From assembly GCA_050084985.1 (NCBI GenBank), contig JBITNC010000002.1:16430001-16494000 (forward strand): a stretch of 64,000 bases of DNA, read 5' to 3'. The translations under genes were made by a program, and so were the position numbers. Shown piece by piece: positions 22,215 to 32,525 of this stretch; within the stretch, counting starts at the first letter, position 1; every line of letters starts with the position of its first letter. A model generated the notes under the pieces. The model saw only the letters and a list, made by a program, of their open reading frames with translations, searched no databases and was not told the DNA's origin. Source of the stretch: Nageia nagi (Eukaryota; Pinophyta).

Positions 22215-24786
22215 TTCGAGGAAGTTGAACTATCACTTGGGAATGCGCTATTGCTACCATATCTTGCTCCTTTGTTGAGCTATTTGATGAGCTGCCCTCA
22301 TCATCCAACTAAAGAGCTTGCGATGGCACTCCAATCAATCCCTCCATATCATCATCATCCTCAAGACAACTTGCCTCTTTTGGATCAACATCCCACCATG
22401 CAGTTGGACTAGCCTTATACTTTGGCCTAATTCTCTTTTGAAGGTGAAGAGAGGTATGCATTGCAACTATTTTCTCCACTTTAAGAGAGGTAAGTATGTT
22501 CATCTTCAAACTATGTCTGAAGTCATAGGTGGACCAATTTCTCTCTACAAAAGATTAACTACCAAATTACAAAAGTATTTGATATATTTTATTATACATT
22601 TTAATTATGTGAGAAACAATCATTCAAATACTTAATGGGATCTTCGAATTTGAGAAAGGAGCTTGATTGCAAGTTGCTTCAAATGTGGAGCATTATCCCT
22701 ATACAAATCCCACCATCCAATGGAATCTCTTTGGGCAATGGTATCCCTATCCTCTTTGCATTTTGGTTGGTTGAAACGAGAACCCCAAAGTCTTGTAAAT
22801 TTCACAAACTCATCTTTAATTATTGCAACCTCTTTTCTTCAAATACATCTTTTAAGGCAATCCTTGAACCCATGTTTTACCTTAGGATCCTCATTAGATG
22901 CCCTTCTTTGAGTCATAGGTGCATACCACTTTGGATTCAATGCATATGCAGCCATATGTAAAGAGATATTGATCCCATTCCACCTACAAGAAATAAAAAA
23001 ATAAAGTTAAAAAACTACATGAATAATAAACAATCCAAATTGAAACTACAATCGACAATCAACATTTGTTACCTATTCTCTTTAATGTGTCTAATTTGGC
23101 TTTCATAATAAGGAGGATCTTTAGTAGAAATTATCTTTTTCATTTCCCCAAGCATGTTGTCAAAAGTTCGATATATCTCTCCTAGATTACGAGAATTTGT
23201 ATCAACATATCTTATTACTGCAACAAATGAAAGATACAATGTACTTATAAGAAATAAAAAACCTACATGAACAATCAATAATCCAAATTGAAACTACAAA
23301 AGTGAAACTTCATTGATTTCAAGTCTTTAACATTTGTGACCTAGCTTGAGCCCAGTAATTCTCATCCAAGACTTTATCTCTAAGTCTGTTTCCCTCCTTT
23401 GTTTGAGATTCTGACCATCTCTTCCATTTTGCGGAAACTACCATGCCCTGCAGTGCCATTTGCACCTTAATTAACCTCGCTAATAAAATGAAATAAGTGG
23501 CATATGTCGTATCTCCTAGTTTTCCTTCTTTGAGAAGGAGTGAAAGAGGGCCAATAGAATGTGATTCTTGCAAATAAACGTTTGCAAGTCTCTAGCTTCT
23601 ACAACCATATTCCTCAGTCAAACCATCTTCTCAATGTCCTTCAATGCATGAATGCAACACGGGGTCCAAAATTTATGTGTATGAGTGTTCTCTATCAGTT
23701 TACTTGGATGTTGACAAACATGAGTTGCATTTGTAATTACTTCTACAACAAAAAATATTTAGTATTTGTATTTGCACAACAAAATACTAATAACATCATT
23801 TGAATTCACAAAAAAAATGAAAACTAAAGTGATTACCTGCACAACATTGGAGGATCCAACGTTCTCAATAGCCTCCTTCAACATGAGTAATTGGAACTCT
23901 GCATCTTCCCTTTTCCTTGAGCAATCAATAGCTTGAAGAAAATAAGGACCCTCTCAACATGTCATAATAATGTTGATGAGTGGACTTGACGAATGTTAGT
24001 CCACCTCCACCTATCCATGATAATGGAATAACCACTATTCAACCATTTTGCCTTCATCTCTTGCATCATCAAATTGCACTTGGTATATTACTTCTCCAAA
24101 AGAGATGTATGAAGTCTAGTCTCTCCAGATGGTACATACAAAGGGCCTGCCTTGCTTAATTTTTCGAATGCAACATTGAAGTAAGGTGAGCATGCAAAAT
24201 GGAAAGGTAACCCATGTGCATAAAAAAACAGTGCTACAAGATGATCAACTACCTTTTTTGCTTACAAGTTAAGCACATCAACTATGTTTCATCTTTTTGT
24301 TGAGGGTACTGTAGGACTTGGCAAACTAGAAGTAAAATGATGAGTTTCTGGTTTTGCGGACGATGAAGATCCATGGGCAAGTACATAATCTTGGCCATGT
24401 ATAGGAATAGAAGTCTTAAATCTCTAAGTCTAGCCTCTTGCACAAGCCTATTGGTTTCTACAAATTGGAATTTGTTCATGATTTTATACACCTGCACCCA
24501 TGTCCTTGGTTTGTTTAGAAGATGTAACTCAACCCTAGTATAACTGCCTTTAAATTCAATGGTACAAAAGTGCCATCTCCAAGTTCTTCCTCCCCCAACA
24601 ATTTTTTTCCTTGGTCTAAGTTTTTGACAAATTGAAACAATGTTTTTTTTTTTTTAATATTAAATGGTCCTTTAGCAAAGCTTTTCAACATTGGGCATTG
24701 ACAATCATAAGTGTGCATTGCTTCCCCTCCAAAAGTTTATGATTGTTGGACATTTCCTCCCCGCATTTGAGTTTCTGACTCATAAC
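22215..24786 (-). mobile_element. hAT copy B, body (interrupted by hAT copy A)
   Basis: Minus-strand hAT transposon of the same family as 50470-54352. Its upstream part is at 27953-28547; the two were separated by insertion of copy A. Recognisable blocks: MLKSFAKGPFN (about 24690), WKRWSESQTKEGNRLRDKVLDENYW (about 23420-23350), IRYVDTNSRNLGEIYRTFD (about 23220-23150), and the C-terminal dimerisation part ending in acidic DDDD residues (about 22510-22309). Introns of the intact copy are still visible. Many stops; the 3' end beyond 22215 is missing. Confidence 0.85.
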
Positions 24787-27700
24787 CAAGGTTCCACAAG
24801 AATGTTTTCCTCCCTTGGAGGGGTGTTCCCATTTTGGGAACAACTGGAGGAGTGCTTTCTTTTTTGGGGGAATGGAGGGGCCGTTCTTGGGAACACCCTA
24901 GGAAAGGGGGGTATTAACTCCTCATGCCCCTAATGGGAACAAGAAGGCGTTCTCCCTACATTTGGGTAGCCAACCAAAACTCAAATTAAAAAAAAAAAGC
25001 CAAAATCATATGGGGGTGGGACCCACCAATTTCCTCACCCCAAACCCTAAAAGCAACTTCTAAAAACATACAAACATAAGAACATTTTATTTTATGTAGC
25101 CAAAAAGAAAATACAACAATGAGAAGAAATAGACCACATTGAGGAAGAAAAAGATCTTAATGAAGAAGAGAAAGGCAATTACCAAGGAAGAAGCAACAAA
25201 GCCTAAGCGTATTTCACGATTTCTTATTTTACTACCTTGTTTATTAAAAAATTTCCAATATGAGTGATAGTGAGGGTTATGAGACAAAAACTCAAACTTT
25301 TGGAGAGGGGCAGCAGTACCTCCACTTATAATTGTCCGCCCCTAAGGTTGAAAAGGTTTGGTAAAGGACTATTTAATACAAAAAACTTTGCTTCAATTTG
25401 TCACAAACTTAGACCATGAAAAAAATTGCTAGGGAGGAAGAACTTGGAGATATCTTGTTTGTACCATTGAGTTTAGAGGCAATTATAGTAGGTTGAGTCA
25501 CATCTCACAAAAAAACTACGGATAGGGGAGAGAGTGTGTAAAAACATGAACATATTCCAATTTGCATAAGCTAATATGTTTGTGCAAGTGGCCAAACTTA
25601 GAGATTTAGGACTTCTTATACCTAAATCTGGCCAAGTTTTTGCAACTTCCCATGGATCTTCATAATCCTCAATACAACAATGTCATCCTTCTACTTTTAG
25701 TTTGCTAAGTCCTATGTCACCTTTAAAAATAGAGGAAATGTCGTTGATGCAGTTAACTTGCAAGAAAAAGAGGTAGTTGATGATGCTATAGAAGTGTTTT
25801 TTATGCACATGGGTTGCCTTTCTATCTTGCATGGTCATGTTACTTCAAGGATGTATTTGAAAAAGTAAGCAATGTAGGGGCTTCATATGTATTGCTTAAA
25901 GAGACAAGACTTCGTACTTCTCTTTTGGATAAGTAATATTCCAGGTGCAATTTGATGATTTAGGAAATGAAAATGACATGGGTGAATAGTTGTTGTTCTA
26001 TTATCATGGATGGGTTGATTGACATTCGTCAACTTCAACTTATCAACATTATTGTAATACATTCAGAAGGTCCTTATTTTCTTCAGGCTATTGATTGCTA
26101 GGGAAAAACCAAGGATGCAAAGTTCCAATTCTTCTTGTTGAAGGAGGCTAATGAGGAGGTTGGATCCTCCAATGTTGTGCTGATTTGAGGTATATACCCC
26201 CAAGATTTACAAGATATACCTCCAAAGTATGTGGTTGAATTTCGCTAGAGGATAGCCACATCCTTTTATCAAACCAATATATACGAGATATGCAACTTAT
26301 TTTATACTATTAGAGAGGACTATTGAGGTGCAAGAGGCACTACAGGGCATGATAGTATCCATAGAATGGAAAAGGTGGTCAAAATCTCAAACAGAGGAGG
26401 GAAAAAGACTTAGAGATAAAATTCTTGAATGAGGATTGGTGGGCCCACTCTAGGTAACAAAACTTGAAGACTTGAAATTAATGAAGTTTCACTTTTATAG
26501 TTTCAATTTGGATTGTTGATTGTTCATGTAATTTTTAAACTTTTTTTTTTTAATTTCTTGTAGGTACATTGTATCTTTTATTGCCCCAGTTGTTGCAGTA
26601 ATAAGATATGTTGATATAAATCCTTCTAATTTAGGAGAGATATATGGAACTTTTGAAAGTGTGCTTGGGGAAATGAAAAAAATAATTTTTGCTAAAGATC
26701 CTTCTTTTTATGAACGCCAAATGAGATCCATTAAAGAGAAAAAGTAACAAATGTTGATTGTAGTTTCAATATGAATTTTTTATTGTTCATATGGTTTTTA
26801 AACTTTATGTTTTTATTTCTTGTAGGTTGCATAGGATGAATACCTTTTTTTCATATGGTTGCATATGCATTGAATCCAGATTGGTATGCACCTAAGATTG
26901 CGAGAATGACACCTATTGAAGCTCTTGTGGTGAAAGATGAATTTATGAATTGCCTTACAAAGATGTATTCGAAGGAGGGGGTTGCCATAATTAGAAATTA
27001 GTTTATGAAATTTACAAGACCTAGGGGTTCTCATTTCAACAAAAGGAGGATAGGGCTACCGTTGCCCAAAAAGATCCCATTGGATGGTGGAATCTATATG
27101 GGATGATGCTCCACACATGAAACAACATGCAATTAGGCTCCTTTCTTAGGTTGGTAGATCCCATGAAATATTTGAATGATTGTATTTGTTTTTCACATAA
27201 TTATATTGTATAATAAAATATATCAAATGCTCTTGTAGGTTGGTAGTTCATCTGCTGTAGAGGGAAATTGGTTCACCTATGGCTTAATTCACATTTTGTA
27301 GAATGAATAGGCTAGTCGCAATAGATTCCTCTCTTAGCCTTCACGAAAGATTGAAGCCAAAGTGCCATGCTAGTCCAATTGCATGGTGGGATGTTGATCC
27401 ATAGGAGTCAGGCTGTCTTGAGGATGATGACAATGTGGAGGGGTTGGTTGGATTTTCATTGCATGCTCCTCAATTGGATGATGAGCGTAGCTCATTAAAG
27501 GAGTAGGGTATGCTACCAGTAGGGCATGAGCCTATAGAGCCACAGTTTTGATTTTGACATTTTGGATTTTGATATTTTCATGTCAAAGTGTAGTCTATGT
27601 TTTTAATTTTACAGTTTTAGTACTATGATCTTCGTATTGCTGATTTCACATCTATCATTATGTACTAGACTGATTTAGATTTAATGACATTATGCTTTGT

Positions 27701-27952
27701 GATAATTGATTATGGCTTATTTTGATATTCTAATTCATAATTGATTTTTTAATTTCAATTTCAAGTTTTGTATATATGATTGAATTGATAATAATGATGA
27801 ATATTACACAATGAAATCTCAAAAATTTGGAAATTTTTACTAGAATTATACTTGTCGTTCCTTTGGCGTTCCCTAAAAATGACCTCCCTTGTTCCCCCAT
27901 TCCTAGATAAACGTTCCCCTGTATCCCTGTTCCCCAACCTTGTGGAACCTTG
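24787..27952 (+). mobile_element. hAT copy A, inserted into copy B
   Basis: Bounded by inverted repeats CAAGGTTCCACAAG (24787-24800) and its complement (27939-27952). G/C-rich GGGAAC-type subterminal words lie just inside both ends. The transposase relic runs from ATG at 25260 to about 27545 on the + strand: IMDGLIDIRQLQLINI near 26005, RYVDINPSNLGEIYGTFE near 26605, then the C-terminal end. Many stops and frameshifts. Flanking 8-mers read on copy B's strand are GGAAAGAG and GTTATGAG (5 of 8 alike), consistent with an old, mutated 8-bp target duplication. Confidence 0.85.
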
Positions 27953-28547
27953 CTCTTTCCCTTTAGCATCACTCATATTGGAAATGTTTTTAATAAACAA
28001 GGTAGTGAAATAAAAAATAGTGAAATACGCTTGGGCTTCTTCCTTGGCTGTGTTTCTTCCTTAATTGCTGACTTTTTTTTCTTCATTGTTTTCTTTTTCT
28101 TCTTCACTGCCATCTTTTGTTTCTTGGCTGCATAAAATGAGATGGTTTTTTGTTTGCATGCTTTAATAAGTTACTTTTAGTGTTCGGTGAGGGTGAGGAC
28201 ATTGGTGGGTCTCACCCCTTATGATTTTGCCTATATTTTATAATATTTGAGTGAGATGTATTTTTGGCTGGCTTCCCACAACCAGGTGGACTGCCTAAAC
28301 ATTTTCAGTAATGGATGAGGAACAACCAGCCATTCATGGGAATGGTTTTCTTCGGAATGGTTGAGGAATGACTAGTCGTTCCCAAGAATGGGTGACTTTG
28401 GAAAGGTCAGTTGTTCCCTTCCTACAATAGGTTAGCTTGGAAGGAATGGTTCCCTTCATACCCTGAGCATTCTCAGGAATGGCCTTGCAGTTCCCCCAAA
28501 AATGGGAACGGGTTCGCCAAGGGGAAATGCATTTCCATGGAACCTTG
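27953..28547 (-). mobile_element. hAT copy B, 5' end
   Basis: Promoter/leader side of copy B. On the minus strand it starts at CAAGGTTCCATGG (28535-28547), has GGGAACG-like subterminal words (28300-28520) and runs to the start codon region ATGAGTGATGC at about 27974-27964, where copy A interrupts. 27965-28260 is an inverted match to 24950-25265 of copy A. Confidence 0.8.
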
Positions 28548-29149
28548 CTATTAAATATGCACTTTAATTTGCTAACAATTGCTCTTGCTTTAGTATCTTA
28601 AGGACTGCTATGAATGATGCAAAATATTTATCTTCTAGAGATGAGAATAACCTCAAGTAAAACAATCACGAATTTTCCTGTAAACGGTTTCAACATTTTA
28701 TTCATTAGCCTTGTGAAAGGAGATAAACTACAAAATTTTGAAATATCATATAGTAAGGGTACACCTATCCATATACATTGGTAGAAGCATGGTTAGCAGA
28801 ATGACCAATTAATCGTGAAAGTCTTCTTGGAATTGCGATCAACAAGGCAAACAGTTTTTCTAGAAATGATTTTTTTTAATTTTTCTAACTTAAGTGATTT
28901 GGTTTACAAAAATTGCGATTCCGATTCCTCAAAAAATCGTGATTAGATCACAATTCTCGATGTTAAAATTGCCAATTTGTAACAAAATAGCACATGAAAA
29001 AGGCTTGTCAAGGGGTGCACCGCCATACTACCACATTCATGCACTACCATGCAGAAGAACATCAAAGATTTGGATATTGATTTCACCTCCTAACAAAAAT
29101 GACACTATATATGCATGCAAAGACAAACACACTTCATTTTATACTCACT
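28548..29149. other. Intron sequence between hAT pieces
   Basis: About 600 bp, AT-rich, no gene. 28880-28980 contains GATTCCGATTCC and AATCGTGATT words that recur near 29600-29660. Confidence 0.35.
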
Positions 29150-29421
29150 TTTGGCATTTTGATTTGACATATTCATGTCGAAGTCTACTTTATGTATTTT
29201 CTTAGTACTCTTTAATTTTACTAGTTTACTACTATGATTTCAAACTTCAGTATACCTGATTAGAGATTTCACATCTATTATTATTTACTAGACCAATTCA
29301 GACTTAATGACATTATGTGATGATTATGTCCATTGTCTTATGATTATTGATTATGACTCATTTTGATATTCTGATTCATACTTGATTTCTAATTTCAGTT
29401 CCCAGAGCCTTGGGAACCTTG
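29150..29421 (+). mobile_element. hAT copy C, 3' end only
   Basis: Aligns with the 3' untranslated end of copy A (27545-27740): CATGTC..AGT, TTTAATTTTAC, ACTATGAT, TTTCACATCTAT, TACTAGAC, TTAATGACATTATG. It closes with TTGGGAACCTTG, the terminal inverted repeat. A 5'-truncated or internally deleted third copy. Confidence 0.7.
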
Positions 29422-29915
29422 TGTAATACAAAATTGAAAACTCTACGATTTCCAATTTTACATTATGTTTTCATTTGTGAAATATGTTCTTTGATATGGA
29501 ATGTTGTCTTATTTGATATGCAATGTTTAGAGATAGCTAAAATTGATTTGTTTAAATGTTAAATTGGGAAAATTCTTTGGTTTTTCTTCTTTACCGATTT
29601 TTTCGCAGATTTCGATCCAATTCTTGATTAATCCAAATCCTCCAGCCAACGATTCCGATCCGATTCCAATCTTGACAACTTTGGGTAGAAAAAGATCATG
29701 ATAGAAACATAAGAGATGAAATGTTAGAGAGATTTGATGACCTTTGATTTGAACTTTATGTTTAATATTGTTTTTACTTCAAAAATATTTATTTTGTGTT
29801 TTTGATCAGAAAATTAACTTTCTTGTTTGAATCGGCCAAACTTATCTTTACAATTTCTATGTTGCATGCATCAAATTTTACTTCTTCTGTTGAGATTTGT
29901 TTTGCCTGTTGACAG
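29422..29915. other. End of the 15.3-kb PCS intron
   Basis: AT-rich, no gene. It ends in a pyrimidine-rich stretch and acceptor GTTGACAG before the exon at 29916. Confidence 0.5.
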
Positions 29916-30079
29916 ACAGGATCTGGTCATTTTTCTCCTATTGGTGGATATCATGCTGGAAGTGACATGGCCCTTATTTTGGATGTGGCACGATTTAAGT
30001 ATCCTCCTCATTGGGTTCCAGTTCCACTTCTTTGGGAGGCAATGAATACTGTAGATGCATCAACTCAACAATATAGGGG
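29916..30079 (+). CDS. PCS: Phytochelatin synthase, exon with the catalytic His and Asp
   Basis: 164 nt, acceptor GACAG|A, donor GG|GTATGA, starts in phase 0 and leaves two bases of a Gly codon. It encodes [13 protein letters not shown], then [17 protein letters not shown], then [10 protein letters not shown]. The His of GHFSP and the Asp of ILDVAR are two of the catalytic triad residues known in the family (with a Cys in an earlier exon). Both are present, and no stop interrupts the exon. It joins in frame to 14645 upstream and to 41561 downstream, where G plus TAC ATG restores the ..RG-Y-MLIS.. order typical of the family. Confidence 0.95.
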
Positions 30080-30802
30080 GTATGATTTCTTCCATTAAAT
30101 GGATCTTAGCTGATTAAGTTTGCCTAAATTGAATTTTAATTGATTATAATAGGCCTTTTCCAGTAGGCTGGATTGTAGTTGCTTAATCAAAATTTAATTT
30201 TCTAATTTCTGTTTTGACAGGTACAATAAAATTTTATGTTTTTAGTAATATGTGGCTATGCGCATGAGATTAACATTTTAATGGTTTTGTTGCAATGACC
30301 AAATTTGGGCTTTAATTTGCTAATGTTAACCCCTTGTTCATGATAATGACTTTGGACTAGTTTTGCTAGCAGCATAATATGAAGTTTTCAAACTGAATTC
30401 TCTTACGATATATCTTATTTTCATTCTCATGGTGGTTACCAAAATTGGAGGAAGGAAACCTGACTGTCTACTAACTAAACATTATTACAAATAATCACAT
30501 CTGTTCACAAAAATGGCCAACATTGCCACACATTCAAAATTGAAACCCTTAAATAATATGCTCTGGTTAAGTGACTAACTTTTCCCTTTAGATAAAAGAG
30601 ATATTCAAGGCCAAATTGGGCTCACGAATGGTCAGCATCAAAATTCTGAGAAATTACATATCCCTTAAATAGAGTTGGTAAAGAGAGCCAAGTGAAATTA
30701 AGACATCAGGTCAATGACCAATAGAAGATTACTAAGGTCTTGATTTATTTTGTAAGGGCTCATAGGGTACTGTCTTTGCATCATTATCTTGGACTTGTGA
30801 TA
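30080..30802. other. Start of the 11.5-kb PCS intron
   Basis: Donor GTATGATT followed by about 700 bp of AT-rich sequence without recognisable features, ending where the truncated LTR of the next element begins. Confidence 0.45.
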
Positions 30803-31136
30803 TAGCGGTGAGATTTTCAGTATGGTTTGCAGTGTTTACAGTGGTATTTCAATTTGGATTTGCAGTATTGTCCGTGTGTGATTTTTGCATGCAACTTAGT
30901 TCATATCCTACCTTGGAGAGGGACGCCCGACTTAAGGAGTCCTATTTTAGTATTTTTGTTGCTTGATTTGAGCAGCCTTTATGCTCTTCTATGTAATGTG
31001 TGATAGAAAACTGATATAAAAAATATTGTGGTGTGTTTGTGACGATTTAGGGTTTTATGGTGCATTTTTCTAGGTTATTTGCAGATCTGATTTTTTGTTG
31101 ATAAAATTTTAGAACTAGCAAGTTAGTGTTATTACA
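30803..31136 (+). repeat. 5' LTR, truncated, of the gene-capturing element
   Basis: 334 bp matching 34985-35322: GTGAGATTTTCAGT, TTTGCAGTATTGTC, TTTTTGCATGCAACTTAGT, ACCTTGGAGAGGGA, and the end TTAGTGTTATTACA. The first ~420 bp of the LTR are missing or too diverged to see. Confidence 0.8.
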
Positions 31137-31137
31137 G

Positions 31138-31149
31138 TGGTATCAGAGC
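31138..31149 (+). other. Primer-binding site of the gene-capturing element
   Basis: TGGTATCAGAGC, one base after the LTR end. Initiator tRNA-Met type. Confidence 0.8.
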
Positions 31150-31859
31150 TAGTTTCCAGCCAGCCTGAGGAAAAAAAAGGGTGTGGCATACCAGTCAGAG
31201 AATTGCAAGGTAGATATCCAGTCTGAAAAACTACTTGTATGTGATATGCAAGCACATGCAACTACATGCACGTGACATGCAAGCACGAAAGTTTTATTAA
31301 GAAATTTTGAAGGTTTGTGTAGATTAGCATTAGGAAATTTTTCTGGACACTTTTGAAGGTTGATTTTAGGGAAAAAAGTGAATGAAGAGGAATGGTTGAA
31401 TGTTTTTTGTCCATTTTACTTGCACTTGAATTCAAATGCAGAATTTGTATATCCATTTGTACTTTGGCAAGATGTAAAGCAGCCATTTCCCTTATGTCAT
31501 GGATACTGGAAGAAATATACAGGATATATTAGCAGTTTGGTGATCATATTGCCCTGGAAACAAAGGTTTAGACAAATGCCAGATTGAGCTGGATGAACTT
31601 GAGCTTGTCCTTGATCCACGATCTAAGGGTAAGACCTTGAGATGCACTGAGCATGTTCTACTGCAGAAGTAGATTCCTAAAATTTTTGATACTCAATAAC
31701 CATCATTTAAAGTGCTCTAGGGCCCGTGAGAAAGGGGTTTTCACTTATACAGGTATCCGTGATGGAGCTCAGATGATATCAAACTAGGTGGAAAGCCTTC
31801 TGCTTGGTGTCCATGTTAAATGTTTGATTACATTTGAGCCTTGTACGAAGAACTGTTGA

Positions 31860-32150
31860 ATGAAAGCAGGATTTGAAAGCGGCAGACAATCTCAACCCAT
31901 TTTGGTTATTAGATTGTCAGAATTAGAATATGGAGCAGTGGGGTCTAATTATTCTTGTTAAAATACTCATGTATATCCAGATGACGGAATAAATTTAAGA
32001 CTTATAAGGTTTCATGGTGCAAATGTTGATCTCTATGATGCGTCTGATAATGATATTGACAGGAAACCTCTGGGGCAGATTATGTGTTTAGGACCTGATG
32101 AGGATGACAGTTATGCTTTTCAGAAAGAATCGGTGATTAATGAGGGAATA
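31860..32150 (+). pseudogene. Coding-like segment of unknown origin in the retroelement interior
   Basis: A + strand frame with protein-like composition but a few stops: ESGRQSQPILVIRLSELEYG, then after one stop INLRLIRFHGANVDLYDAS, DIDRKPLGQIMCLGPDEDD, then a TGA near 32155. It is not a gag or pol piece I recognise. Position (between the primer site and the NOT1-like part) suggests another captured gene fragment, but the source is unidentified. Confidence 0.35.
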
Positions 32151-32525
32151 GAGTGATTTTCAAGCATCCCTGCATCAGTGACAAAAGAAACAGAAAATTC
32201 TACTTTAATTTCAGATGACAGCTCATTCATGATGAAGGGGCAAAACTTTTGCAATGTCAAAATCGTTGAAGTGTATCAGAATGCTTCAACTGTTGTTTCT
32301 AAAGATATAACTCAGCAAATTTTGTCCTTCCTTCATTAGTATAAAGGACTATGACAACATAAACCGTCTTTCCTTGATGGTGTAACTTTAGTGTTAGAAA
32401 GTAAATCAAACCATGTTGACACTTTGAGATATGCCTGCAAGATTTCTCATTTTCATACAAGCAACTTGCAAGTATCAAATGATGTTTCTACACAGTTGAA
32501 AGAAGTTGTTGATGTTGCAAACGTC

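Noticed and set aside
25087-25287. Hydrophobic 66-codon minus-strand ORF as a membrane protein
   Set aside because: It is the antisense of the hAT copy A leader, repeated in inverse at 27965-28135; a shadow frame.
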